A stretch of 64,000 nucleotides of DNA from Gammaproteobacteria bacterium (GTDB lineage: Bacteria; Pseudomonadota; Gammaproteobacteria; Ga0077536), in NCBI GenBank assembly GCA_016209015.1, contig JACQWY010000021.1, positions 206,853 to 270,852 on the forward strand, read 5' to 3'. The notes under the pieces were generated by a model. That model searched no databases. It saw nothing but the letters and a program-made list of their open reading frames with translations, and was not told the DNA's origin. Position numbers and translations under genes: made by a program. Below are positions 29,162 through 40,131 of this stretch, in pieces (the first letter of the stretch is position 1; every line of letters begins with the position of its first letter).

Positions 29162-29977
29162 TCAGATCCCGCAACACTGCAATTCGAACCACACCGTGTC
29201 CGGGGCCTGTTGCGGCCGCGAGTTCGTGCTCGGCTGGCTGAAGAAGCGCACGGTGAAGCGGTGCTTGCCGCCGCTGATTTCCGGGAACACGGTTTCCGAA
29301 TCGGCGACTATGACGCGCACGAGCTGGCAGGGCAGATTACCGTCGAGCTGCTGCTGGTAGAAGCCGGCGGGCGCGCTCACGCGGCGCGGCATCGCGCTGT
29401 CCCGCACGAGCTTCAGTACCGTGCGCGTCGCGTCCTCGATAATCTTCAAATCCTGTACCCATTCCTCGAGCTGAGCATTGCGGACGTCCGCGCTGCGGCT
29501 CAGCCAGTAGTGGAACGCGGGCAGATCGAAATTGCAGGTCCCGCCGGGGATCGCGATGCGTTGCTTGATCTGACTGACGAGCTCGTTCTGGCGCAGCTTC
29601 GAACCGGGCTGACACGAGTTGAGCTTCAAGGCCTGGGCGATCGGCTCGATCGCGGCGAGTGTCTTCTCGAGCGTATTCTGGTTGACGCTCGGATTGTTGC
29701 GGAGGGAGGAGAGGATCGCGGCGTGGCGCTCGATTTCCTTGATGAGCTCGCCCTTGATGTCGACCCGGCCGATCAGGTCCGTGATTTCGATCATGTTGAT
29801 GATCGCCGCCCGGGCATCCCAGATCGTGTCCCGCTGCAGACAGTCGGCGATACCCCGGAACAGGTATTCCAGCCGCAGGACGTTGCGCATCCGCTCGTTC
29901 AGCGGCTGCTCGTACACCGTATGGGCATCCACCTCCGGGAACAGCTTGCTCTGCGCATTCGTTCCAGCATTCTGCAT
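29162..29977 (-). CDS. zapD: ZapD, Z-ring-associated protein
   Basis: ZapD (YacF) bundles FtsZ filaments by binding the FtsZ C-terminal peptide. The 271-residue protein has the family start YEQPLNERMRNVLRLEYLF, then helical stretches DARAAIINMIEITDLIGRVDIKGELIKEIERH in parts, CNFDLPAFHYWLSR, and a beta-rich C-terminal part ending VRFFSQP and VWFELQCCGI. Position downstream of coaE is the usual one. The 140 bases to coaE hold no yacG and no other gene that I can see. It converges on the Nudix/ThiE-like gene. Confidence 0.94.
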   Translation of the reverse strand: MQNAGTNAQSKLFPEVDAHTVYEQPLNERMRNVLRLEYLFRGIADCLQRDTIWDARAAIINMIEITDLIGRVDIKGELIKEIERHAAILSSLRNNPSVNQNTLEKTLAAIEPIAQALKLNSCQPGSKLRQNELVSQIKQRIAIPGGTCNFDLPAFHYWLSRSADVRNAQLEEWVQDLKIIEDATRTVLKLVRDSAMPRRVSAPAGFYQQQLDGNLPCQLVRVIVADSETVFPEISGGKHRFTVRFFSQPSTNSRPQQAPDTVWFELQCCGI

Positions 29978-30117
29978 GGGCTAAGGTCCTGTCCCGCCGG
30001 TTCTTGGCATTTTGCGCACGGCCCGCTGCGATCAGCCCGGAGGCGAGAGCAGGGCGGGTGCGCCGGTGTTCAGTGGCGTCTCGTGACGGCGAGGAGTGAA
30101 AGAGAGCGGCGGCGAGG

Positions 30118-30741
30118 CTAGTGGCCGCTCCGGGCAGCGGCGGCCGCGAGATCGAGATACCGGCGGTGGAGCTCGTCGACCCGATCGGCCAGACGGCTCA
30201 CCTCGCCCGTATTGCTCACGACATCGTCGGCGCGCTGCAATCGCGCTTCACGAGAGGCTTGTGTGTTCATGATTGCTGCAACCTCGGCCGCTGTCAAATT
30301 ATCCCGCTTCATGACGCGCTCGATCTGCGTCTCGACCGGGCAGTCGACCACCAGCACCCGATCGATCCACGCGTAGCCCTTCTTCTCCACGAGCAGCGGA
30401 ATGCAGAGCAGGCAGTAGGGCTCGACGATCTCGCCGAGCCGCGCTTCGAGCCGCTGCCGAATGCGCGGATGCAGGATTTCCTCGAGCCGCTTCAAGCGCG
30501 GCGCGTCGCCGAACACCATGCGCCGCAGTTGTCCCCGATCGAGCGCGCCATCGGCGCCGAGGATGGACGTCCCGAATTCGGCGACGAGCGCTGCGAGCCC
30601 GTCGCTGCCCGGTTCGACCACTTCCCGCGCGGCGACGTCGGCGTCGAGCACCGGCACGCCGCGGCGTTCGAACTCGCGTGCGACCGTGGACTTTCCGGAG
30701 CCGATGCCGCCGGTCACACCGATGACGTAGGGGCGCTTCAC
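30118..30741 (-). CDS. coaE: CoaE, dephospho-CoA kinase
   Basis: CoaE phosphorylates dephospho-CoA in the last step of coenzyme A synthesis. The P-loop GGIGSGKST is at residues 10-18, followed by VPVLDADVAAREVVEPGS, LHPRIRQRL, PLLVEKKGYAWIDRVLVVDCP and NTGEVSRLADRVDELHRRYL. The GTG at 30741 starts 207 residues, the family norm, and overlaps the pilD stop as GTGA; the longer open frame upstream is a shadow of pilD. Confidence 0.95.
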   Translation of the reverse strand: MKRPYVIGVTGGIGSGKSTVAREFERRGVPVLDADVAAREVVEPGSDGLAALVAEFGTSILGADGALDRGQLRRMVFGDAPRLKRLEEILHPRIRQRLEARLGEIVEPYCLLCIPLLVEKKGYAWIDRVLVVDCPVETQIERVMKRDNLTAAEVAAIMNTQASREARLQRADDVVSNTGEVSRLADRVDELHRRYLDLAAAAARSGH

Positions 30742-31607
30742 AAGCCGCCGCCCATACCGAGATAGGCGTGCAGAATCGTCGGGCCGAACAGGAGCGCGAT
30801 CCAGCCGGCGATCGCGAGAAAGGGACCGAAGGGCAGCGGTACGTCGCGTCCGCGCCCTGCGAAGAAGATGAGGCTGCCGCCGATGATGGCGCCGACGACG
30901 GACGACAGCACGATGACGAGCGGGAGCTGTTGCCAGCCGAGCCACGCGCCCAGCATGCCGAGCAGCTTGAAGTCGCCGTAGCCCATTCCTTCCTTGCCGG
31001 TCACGAGCTTGAATCCCCAATACACGCACCACAGACTGAGATAGCCCGCCAGCGCACCGATCACGCTCGTCGGCAGGTCGGTGAATGCGCCGAACAGGTT
31101 CGCGATGATGCCGAGCCAGAGACCCGGTTGTGTGATTGCATCGGGAAGATACTGCGTGTCGAAATCGATCGCGGCGAGTGCGATGAGCATCCAGGTCAGG
31201 ACGGCGCCGAAGAGCGCCGCCGATCCGAAACCGAAATGCCAGGCGACCGCGGCGGTGGCGATGCCGCTCACGAATTCGACCGCGGGATAACGCGGCGAAA
31301 TTTTTGCGCGGCAGCTCGCGCAGCGGCCGCCCAGCACGACGTAGCTCACGATCGGTACGTTCTGCACGGCAGTGATCGGCGCCTTGCATTGCGGGCAACG
31401 GGAACGCGGCATGACGAGATCGAAGCGCTCGATCGTCTGCGCGCCGGCTCCGAAAGTCTCCTCGCACTCACTGCGCAGCGCGCGTTCCATCATGATCGGC
31501 AGGCGGTGTATGACGACGTTCAGGAAACTGCCGACGACGAGGCCCAGCACGGCCATGACGGCGGTGAAGGCGAGCGGCGAGGTCGAGAGCAGATCGAGGA
31601 GAGCCAT
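30738..31607 (-). CDS. pilD: PilD, prepilin peptidase / N-methyltransferase
   Basis: PilD removes the leader of type IV prepilins and methylates the new N-terminus in the inner membrane. The 289 residues carry the cytoplasmic zinc site of two CxxC pairs (Cys71, Cys74, Cys96, Cys99), the first catalytic aspartate region AIDFDTQYLPD near 148-156, and GMGYGDFKLL with the GxGD motif at about 209-212. About eight membrane helices are seen. It lies downstream of pilC and overlaps coaE, the pilBCD-coaE order of Pseudomonas. Its substrate in this window is PilA. Confidence 0.97.
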   Translation of the reverse strand: MALLDLLSTSPLAFTAVMAVLGLVVGSFLNVVIHRLPIMMERALRSECEETFGAGAQTIERFDLVMPRSRCPQCKAPITAVQNVPIVSYVVLGGRCASCRAKISPRYPAVEFVSGIATAAVAWHFGFGSAALFGAVLTWMLIALAAIDFDTQYLPDAITQPGLWLGIIANLFGAFTDLPTSVIGALAGYLSLWCVYWGFKLVTGKEGMGYGDFKLLGMLGAWLGWQQLPLVIVLSSVVGAIIGGSLIFFAGRGRDVPLPFGPFLAIAGWIALLFGPTILHAYLGMGGGL

Positions 31608-31681
31608 CAGGCGCGGGACGTCGCGGCGTGCCGCGCGCGGTGGCAGATCACTTCAGCAGGTCTCGCAGCGGAGACGGGCGA

Positions 31682-32902
31682 TCAGACCACCTGGCCCATC
31701 TTGAAGATCGGGAGGTACATCGCGATCACGAGACCGCCGATGAGTACGCCGAGCACCGCCATGATGAGTGGTTCGAGCAGACTCGTGAGCGCGTCGACCG
31801 CGTCGTCCACTTCCTGCTCGTACCAGTCGGCGACCTTGGCGAGCATCGCGTCGAGCGCGCCGGATTCTTCACCGATGGCGATCATCTGCACCACCATGTT
31901 CGGGAACAGCCTGGTTTCACGCATCGAGACCTGGAGCTGCGTACCGGTCGCGATCTCGTCGCGCATCCTCATGACGGCATCGTAGTAGACGATGTTGCCG
32001 GTCGCGCCCGCGACCGAGCTCATCGCTTCGACGAGCGGCGTGCCCGCGGCGAACATCGTGGACAGCGTTCGCGCGAAGCGCGCGATAGCGGATTTGTTCA
32101 GGATGTCGCCGATGACCGGCAGCTTCAGCGACATGCGATCGATGAAGTGCGCGAAGCCCATCGAGCGCTTGCGCAACTGCCACAGGCCCGCGACCGTGCC
32201 GCCGACTAAGGCGATCAGGATGTACCAGTAGGACTGAAACCAGTTCGACATGTCGATGACCATGCGCGTCAGGGCGGGCAGGTCGGCACCGAAACCCTTG
32301 AACAGATCCTCGAACTGCGGGATCACGTAGATCATGAGGATGCAGGTGATGACGAACGCCACGACGATGACCGCGATCGGGTAGAAGAGCGCACCCTTGA
32401 TCTTGCCCTTGAGGGCTTCGGTCTTCTCCATGTACGTCGCGAGCTTGTGCAGGATGTCTTCGAGAATACCCGCGTGCTCACCGGCGGTGACGAGGTTCAC
32501 GTAGAGCTCGCTGAAGTGCTGAGGATGCTTCGAGAGAGCCTCGTTCAACGAGCCGCCCGCCTCGATGTCCGACTTGATTTGCAGCACGAGCTGCTGCATC
32601 GCCTTGTTCTCGTGCCCGCGTCCGACGATCTCGAAGGACTGCACGAGCGGTACGCCGGAGGACATCATGGTCGCGAGCTGGCGACTGAAGACGGTGATGT
32701 CCTTGGTGGTGATCTTGCCGCCGCCCTCGGTGAACAGGGAGCGCTTCTTCTTCGCGACCTTCAGCGGGTTGACGCCCTGACGTCGCAGGGTGGCCTTGAT
32801 GAGCTGGTCGTTCTGACCGGACATCTCGCCTTTGACGCGCTTGCCGTTCTTGTCCAGACCCTCCCAGACGTACATCTCGGACTTTACAGCAGCTTGCGCC
32901 AT
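31682..32902 (-). CDS. pilC: PilC, inner-membrane platform protein of type IV pili
   Basis: PilC sits under the pilus fibre and passes motion from PilB to pilin. The 406 residues have two GspF/PilC domains in tandem: first with FSRQLATMMSSGVPLVQSFEIV, second with FARTLSTMFAAGTPLVEAMSSVA, each followed by a membrane helix region (PIAVIVVAFVITCILMIYVI and LEPLIMAVLGVLIGGLVIAM). The N-terminal MYVWEGLDKNGKRVKGEM is typical. It starts three bases after the pilB stop. Confidence 0.97.
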   Translation of the reverse strand: MAQAAVKSEMYVWEGLDKNGKRVKGEMSGQNDQLIKATLRRQGVNPLKVAKKKRSLFTEGGGKITTKDITVFSRQLATMMSSGVPLVQSFEIVGRGHENKAMQQLVLQIKSDIEAGGSLNEALSKHPQHFSELYVNLVTAGEHAGILEDILHKLATYMEKTEALKGKIKGALFYPIAVIVVAFVITCILMIYVIPQFEDLFKGFGADLPALTRMVIDMSNWFQSYWYILIALVGGTVAGLWQLRKRSMGFAHFIDRMSLKLPVIGDILNKSAIARFARTLSTMFAAGTPLVEAMSSVAGATGNIVYYDAVMRMRDEIATGTQLQVSMRETRLFPNMVVQMIAIGEESGALDAMLAKVADWYEQEVDDAVDALTSLLEPLIMAVLGVLIGGLVIAMYLPIFKMGQVV

Positions 32903-32905
32903 GGC

Positions 32906-34624
32906 TTACTCCATCGTTACGCGGTTGATCTCGGCGAGACTCGTGATGCCGCGCTTCGCTTTCTGCAGCCCCGACTTGCGGATATCCCAGATGCCCTCGG
33001 CGCGCGACTGATCGGCGAGCTGGACGGCGTTCGCGCCTTCCATGATGAGCCGCTTCATGGTGTCGGTGATCGGCATCACCTGGTAGATGCCGACGCGGCC
33101 CTTGTAGCCGGTCGGGCAATCCGCGTTGCCGATGCCCGGGCCGTACAGCTTCACGCCGTCCGCGATGTCCTCGTCCGTGTAGCCTTCGCCGCGCAGCGCT
33201 TCGGCCGGCAGATCGACAGGCACGCGGAAATCGGGATGCAGCCGGCGCGCGAGGCGCTGCGCCGTGATGAGGTTGATCGTCGTCGCGACGGCGAAGGCCT
33301 GCACGCCCATGTCCTGCAGACGCGTGAGCGTCTGCGGGCCATCGTTCGTGTGCAGGGTGGACATCACCATGTGACCGGTCTGCGCGGCCTTCACCGCGAT
33401 CGAGGCCGTCTCGATGTCGCGGATCTCGCCGACCAGGATTACGTCCGGGTCCTGACGCAGGAAGGCTTTCAGCGCCTTCGCGAACGTCATGCCGGTCTTC
33501 TCGTCGACCTGCACCTGGTTCACGCCCGGCAGGTTGATTTCGACCGGGTCTTCCGCGGTGGAGATGTTGATGTCGTCGTTGTTCAGGATGTTGATGCCGG
33601 TGTAGAGCGAAACGGTCTTGCCGCTGCCCGTCGGACCGGTCACCAGGAACATGCCGTAGGGCTTTTGCAGGTTCTTGAGGAACACCTCCTTCTGGAAGTC
33701 CTCGTAGCCGAGCTGATCGATGTTCAGCTTCGCGGCGTCGGAATCGAGGATACGCATCACCACCTTCTCGCCGTAGAGCGTGGGGCAGGTGCTGACGCGG
33801 AAGTCGATCGCCTTCGTCTTCGAGAGCTTCAGCTTGATGCGGCCGTCCTGCGGTACGCGGCGCTCGGAGACGTCGAGGCGCGACATGACCTTGATGCGCG
33901 CGGCGATCTTGAAGGCGAGCGCGAGCGGCGGTTTCGCGATTTCGGCGAGCATGCCGTCGACGCGGAAGCGCACGCGGTAGTACTTCTCGTAGGGCTCGAA
34001 GTGCAGGTCGGATGCGCCGCGCTTGATCGCGTCGAGCAGCACCTTGTTGACGAAGCGCACGACCGGCGCATCGTCGACCTCGGTCGATTCCTGCGCGGCT
34101 TCCTGCTGCGTGCCGACTTCGAGATCGTCGAGATTCTCGAAGTCGCTGTCCTGCATGTCGTTGAGGCCGGAGTCCTGGGCCGCGAGCGCTTTCTCGATGG
34201 CGCGGGCGAGCTTCGTCTCCTCGACGAGCACGGCCTCGGTGTTCGCGCCGAGATGGAACCGGATCTCGTCGAGCGCCTGCAGGTTCGTCGGATCGGACAG
34301 GCCGATGAACACGCGGTTGCCGCGTTTGAAGATCGGCAGTGCGTGATGGCGCTGGATGATCTCCTCGCTGACGAGCTTGACGACGTCGGGATCGATGTCG
34401 ATGGAGTCGATGTCGAGGAGCGGGACGCCGAATTCCTGCGAGGCGGCGTGGGCGATGACCTTCGCGTCGCCGAGCTTGTTGTCGATCAGGAATTTGACGA
34501 ACGGGATGCGGGCGCTGAGCGCGTCCTGGAAGGCCTGGGCAGCAGCCTTGTCGTCCAGCAGTCCGTCCGCGACCAGCTTGCGGGCGAGACCGCTGAGAGG
34601 CACTCGATTCGTCGTTACCGCCAC
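32906..34624 (-). CDS. pilB: PilB, type IV pilus assembly ATPase
   Basis: PilB is the hexameric motor for pilus extension. The 572-residue protein has an N-terminal MshEN domain (about 1-150), then the ATPase core with Walker A GPTGSGKT at 330-337, the Asp box DPDVILVGEIRDIETA, the Walker B region and the His box MSTLHTNDGP. Of the usual zinc-binding tetracysteine between about 463 and 503, only Cys503 is left: the first pair reads HPDF and the second NADC. The rest of the region, including GYKGRVGIYQVM, is conserved. The start is GTG, with GGTGAGGGG upstream. Confidence 0.96.
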   Translation of the reverse strand: MAVTTNRVPLSGLARKLVADGLLDDKAAAQAFQDALSARIPFVKFLIDNKLGDAKVIAHAASQEFGVPLLDIDSIDIDPDVVKLVSEEIIQRHHALPIFKRGNRVFIGLSDPTNLQALDEIRFHLGANTEAVLVEETKLARAIEKALAAQDSGLNDMQDSDFENLDDLEVGTQQEAAQESTEVDDAPVVRFVNKVLLDAIKRGASDLHFEPYEKYYRVRFRVDGMLAEIAKPPLALAFKIAARIKVMSRLDVSERRVPQDGRIKLKLSKTKAIDFRVSTCPTLYGEKVVMRILDSDAAKLNIDQLGYEDFQKEVFLKNLQKPYGMFLVTGPTGSGKTVSLYTGINILNNDDINISTAEDPVEINLPGVNQVQVDEKTGMTFAKALKAFLRQDPDVILVGEIRDIETASIAVKAAQTGHMVMSTLHTNDGPQTLTRLQDMGVQAFAVATTINLITAQRLARRLHPDFRVPVDLPAEALRGEGYTDEDIADGVKLYGPGIGNADCPTGYKGRVGIYQVMPITDTMKRLIMEGANAVQLADQSRAEGIWDIRKSGLQKAKRGITSLAEINRVTME

Positions 34625-34715
34625 GTCTTATCGACCCCTCACCTGTCCGGGAGACACTGGCCAAAATGGTAGATGAATCGAGGGTAAATAGCTACCGGGC
34701 CTCCAGATTTCATGA

Positions 34716-34730
34716 GCCGTGAATCACGGC
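34716..34730. repeat. 15-base interrupted palindrome in the pilB-clpB gap
   Basis: GCCGTGA-A-TCACGGC has two 7-base arms around a single A. It lies about 90 bases upstream of pilB and 35 bases past the clpB stop. It could be an operator for pilB or part of a clpB terminator; there is no T run. CGGCCGG and CCGGCCG arms flank it on the clpB side. Confidence 0.4.
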
Positions 34731-34765
34731 CGGAGAGCCGATGTGGCGCCCCGGCCGGTGTCGGG

Positions 34766-37345
<2,580 letters not shown>

Positions 37346-37419
37346 GAAGCGAACCTCGTGGAGTAATCCTTGGGCGCTAGATGGGGGCGCGCGGCGCTTC
37401 GATCAAGCCGCGCGGTGTG

Positions 37420-38166
37420 TCAGCGCGTGTCGGCGGGCACCAGCCAGACGAGGCTCGCCATGCGCCCGGTGACCGGCTCGCGACGATAGGAGTAGCAGCG
37501 ATCGGCGGCCTCGAACGTGCATTCGGCGCTGCCGCCGATCCACCCGACACCGAGCGCGTCGAGCTGGAGGCGCGCGATCGCGGCGAGATCCGCGTACCAC
37601 TGCCCGCCATCCTGCCTGAAGGCCGCGGCACACGCCGCATCGGCAGCGCAGAACGTGGCGCGCAGCTCGGGGCCGACGGCATAGGCGCGCGGCCCGATGC
37701 CGGGGCCGATCCAGGCGAGCAGCTCGCCGGGCGGCGTGCCGAGACGGATGACCGTGGCCGCGACGATGCCGGCAGCGAGGCCGCGCCAGCCGGCGTGCAC
37801 GGCCGCGACGCGCGTACCGGCGGCGTCGCAGAGGAGGATCGGCAGGCAATCGGCGGTCAGCACCACACAGCAGTGACCCGGCACCGTCGCGAACGACGCG
37901 TCGGCCTGCGCCTCGGGCGGCGCGAGCGCGGCATCGACGATGGCCGTGCCGTGCACCTGGCGGAGCCAGACCGGCTCGCGCGGCAGCCCGAGCGCGACGC
38001 GCAGGCGCGCCCGGTTCGCGGCGACGGCTGCAGGTGCGTCGCCGACGTGGCTCGCGAGGTTGAAGCTCGCATAGGGTCCGGTGCTCACGCCGCCGGCTCG
38101 CCTCGTGACGGCGCCCCGTACCGTCGCGGGCGCCGGCCAGTCCGGCCGGATGACATCGATATTCAC
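37420..38166 (-). CDS. pgeF: PgeF/YfiH family peptidoglycan-editing, multicopper-like protein
   Basis: This family (YfiH, DUF152) corrects muropeptides carrying serine in place of L-alanine and has laccase-like purine nucleoside activities in some members. The 248 residues show the family core: HGTAIVDA, CCVVLTADCLPILLCD with the metal Cys, VHAGWRGLAAGIV with the His, and IGPGIGPRAYAVG. The GTG start at 38166 overlaps the rluD stop as GTGA, so the pair is probably cotranslated, as in Pseudomonas (rluD-pgeF-clpB). Confidence 0.92.
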   Translation of the reverse strand: MNIDVIRPDWPAPATVRGAVTRRAGGVSTGPYASFNLASHVGDAPAAVAANRARLRVALGLPREPVWLRQVHGTAIVDAALAPPEAQADASFATVPGHCCVVLTADCLPILLCDAAGTRVAAVHAGWRGLAAGIVAATVIRLGTPPGELLAWIGPGIGPRAYAVGPELRATFCAADAACAAAFRQDGGQWYADLAAIARLQLDALGVGWIGGSAECTFEAADRCYSYRREPVTGRMASLVWLVPADTR

Positions 38167-39125
38167 GCCGGGACGGCGACGCGATCCGCTTCGAGCACCT
38201 CGAGCACGGCCTCGAAGTCCCCGGGCAGTGCGCATTCGAACGCGAGCGGCTCACCGGTCCGGGGATGCTCGAAGGCGATTTCGCGGGCGTGCAGCGCCTG
38301 GCGGTCGAACGCATCGAGCATCGCGACGAGCTCCGGGAGCGCGGCGGGCGGCAGTCGGCGCCGGCCGCCGTAGACGGGATCGCCGAGGATCGGATAGCCG
38401 ATGTGCTGCATGTGGACGCGGATCTGATGCGTGCGGCCGGTCTCGAGCGTGAGCTCGACGTAAGTGTGGGCGCGGAAGCGTTTCAACACGCGATGATGCG
38501 TCACCGCCTCGCGTCCGCCTTCGCTGACGCGCATGCGCGTGCGATGGACGCGGTCCCGCGAAATGGCGGCATCCACCGTGCCGCCGGCGACCATCACGCC
38601 GTTGACGATCGCGTGATAGCGGCGATGGATCTTTCGTCCCGACATCGCCGCCGTCAGCGTCTGGAAGGCGGCCGGCGTGCGGGCGACGACGAGCAGGCCC
38701 GAGGTGTCCTTGTCGAGGCGGTGGATGAGCCCCGCGCGCGGCAGCTCGGCGAGCTTCGGATAGCGATGGAGCAGGCCGTTGACGAGCGTCCGGCCGGGAT
38801 TGCCCGCACCGGGATGCACGACGAGGCCTGCGGGCTTGTTCACGACGATCACGTCGCGATCGGCGTGGACGACCTCGAAATCGACCTTCTCGCGCGCGAG
38901 GTGCCCGGTGGCCGCGAGCGTGACTTCGAGCGCCACCTCGTCGCCGGCCCGGACCGGGTCGCGCGGCCGGCGGGTCGCGCCGTTGACGAGGACCCGGCCT
39001 TCCTCGATCAGCATTTTCAGGAGCGTGCGCGAATAGTCGGCGAGCAGCTCGGACAGGGCCCGGTCGAGGCGCGCGCCGGCGAGCGTCTCGGGGATGATCA
39101 ATTGATGGGTGCGAACCTCGGACAT
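38163..39125 (-). CDS. rluD: RluD, 23S rRNA pseudouridine synthase
   Basis: RluD makes pseudouridines 1911, 1915 and 1917 in helix 69 of 23S rRNA. The 320 residues have an N-terminal S4 domain (ARLDRALSELLADYSRTLLKMLIEEGRV in parts) and the catalytic HRLDKDTSGLLVVA with Asp138, then RYHAIVNGV and ETGRTHQIRVHM. The ATG at 39125 gives the E. coli-like length; the frame extends upstream into Pro/Arg-rich sequence with no similarity. It diverges from bamD. Confidence 0.96.
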   Translation of the reverse strand: MSEVRTHQLIIPETLAGARLDRALSELLADYSRTLLKMLIEEGRVLVNGATRRPRDPVRAGDEVALEVTLAATGHLAREKVDFEVVHADRDVIVVNKPAGLVVHPGAGNPGRTLVNGLLHRYPKLAELPRAGLIHRLDKDTSGLLVVARTPAAFQTLTAAMSGRKIHRRYHAIVNGVMVAGGTVDAAISRDRVHRTRMRVSEGGREAVTHHRVLKRFRAHTYVELTLETGRTHQIRVHMQHIGYPILGDPVYGGRRRLPPAALPELVAMLDAFDRQALHAREIAFEHPRTGEPLAFECALPGDFEAVLEVLEADRVAVPA

Positions 39126-39204
39126 GCTGCGAAGTCTATCAGCTCGCCACGGGGGCCGGCCGGGCCGCGGCGGCCTGCCGGGCGTCCGCGGGTCTCCTCC
39201 CGGA

Positions 39205-39233
39205 TTGGTCATCGCACCCCGAGCGCCTACAAT
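39205..39233 (+). promoter_or_regulatory. Sigma-70 promoter for bamD
   Basis: TTGGTC at 39205-39210 and TACAAT at 39228-39233 are 17 bases apart. Transcription would start near 39240, about 45 bases before the bamD start. The overlap with the rluD side of the divergent spacer is slight. Confidence 0.65.
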
Positions 39234-39286
39234 AGCCGGCTCGCGGGGCCCCGGCCCGGCATCGACTATCATCGGACACAGCCATT

Positions 39287-40084
39287 TTGACAACGAAATC
39301 CGCTCTCAGCCGCCTCGCCATCCTGTTCTGCGCCCTCGGTCTCCTGAGCGGTTGCGGCCTGTTCGGCGACAAGGACAAGGACGACGCCTCGAACTGGCCG
39401 GAGAAGAAACTCTACTTCGCCGGCAAGGATCGCATGGCCTCCGGATCGTGCAACGGCGCGATCGACTACTACGAGAAGCTCCAGTCGCGCTATCCGTTCG
39501 GCCCCTATGCGGCGCAGGCCCAGCTCGAGCTCGCCTACTGCTATTACAAGAGCGACGAGAGCGCTTCCGCCATCGCGGCCATCGATCGCTTCCTGAAGCT
39601 GAACCCGACGCACTCCGCGACCGACTACGCCTACTACCTGCGCGGCCTCATCAACTTCAACTCGGGGCAGGGCCTGACGGAGCGCTTCATCCCGCGCGAT
39701 CCCTCGCAGCGCGATCCGGGTGCGGCGCTGCAGTCGTTCAACGACTTCAGCGAAGTCATCAAGCGCTTCCCCGACAGCCGTTACGTGCGGGACTCGCAGC
39801 TCCGTATGAAGCACCTGCGCAACATCCTCTCCCAGCACGAGGTGAACGTCGCGAACTACTACATGCGCCGCGGCGCGTTCGTCGCGGCCGCGAACCGCGC
39901 GCGCTACGTCGTGGAGAATTATCAGCAGACGCCGGCGATGCCGGAGGCGCTCGTCGTGCTGGCGAAGGCCTACAAGATCCTCGAGCTCGACGATCTGTCG
40001 TCCGATGCGCTGCGCGTGCTGGAGACGAACTACCCGAATCATCCGGGCATCGAGGAAGTGAAGCGCACGCGCGTGCGCGAGTGA
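39287..40084 (+). CDS. bamD: BamD, outer-membrane protein assembly lipoprotein
   Basis: BamD is the essential lipoprotein partner of BamA in outer-membrane protein insertion. The signal peptide ends in lipobox LSGC (Cys23), and TPR repeats follow: YFAGKDRMASGSCNGAIDYYEKLQSRYPFGPYAAQAQLELAYCYYKS in parts, then LNPTHSATDYAYYLRGL and HEVNVANYYMRRGAFVAAANRARYVVENY in parts. At 265 residues it is slightly longer than E. coli BamD (245). The TTG start at 39287 is used; GGACA lies eight bases before it and no ATG fits the signal peptide. Confidence 0.96.
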   Translation: MTTKSALSRLAILFCALGLLSGCGLFGDKDKDDASNWPEKKLYFAGKDRMASGSCNGAIDYYEKLQSRYPFGPYAAQAQLELAYCYYKSDESASAIAAIDRFLKLNPTHSATDYAYYLRGLINFNSGQGLTERFIPRDPSQRDPGAALQSFNDFSEVIKRFPDSRYVRDSQLRMKHLRNILSQHEVNVANYYMRRGAFVAAANRARYVVENYQQTPAMPEALVVLAKAYKILELDDLSSDALRVLETNYPNHPGIEEVKRTRVRE

Positions 40085-40091
40085 TTCGACG

Positions 40092-40115
40092 AAGCTCCGA
40101 ACGCCTTCGGAGCTT
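40092..40115. terminator. Hairpin between convergent bamD and nadE
   Basis: AAGCTCCGAA and TTCGGAGCTT form a perfect 10-base stem with a CGCC loop, just past the bamD stop. No T run follows, so termination strength is uncertain, but the place and symmetry fit a shared terminator. Confidence 0.6.
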
Positions 40116-40131
40116 GCCCGGCCCCGCCGGC

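Noticed and set aside
30005..30016. TTGGCATTTTGC before coaE as a sigma-54 promoter
   Set aside because: The GG to GC distance is six bases, and sigma-54 needs ten.
37346..37419. Heat-shock (sigma-32) promoter upstream of clpB
   Set aside because: No CTTGAA or CCCCAT-type pair at proper spacing; CCCCCAT appears alone on the minus strand.
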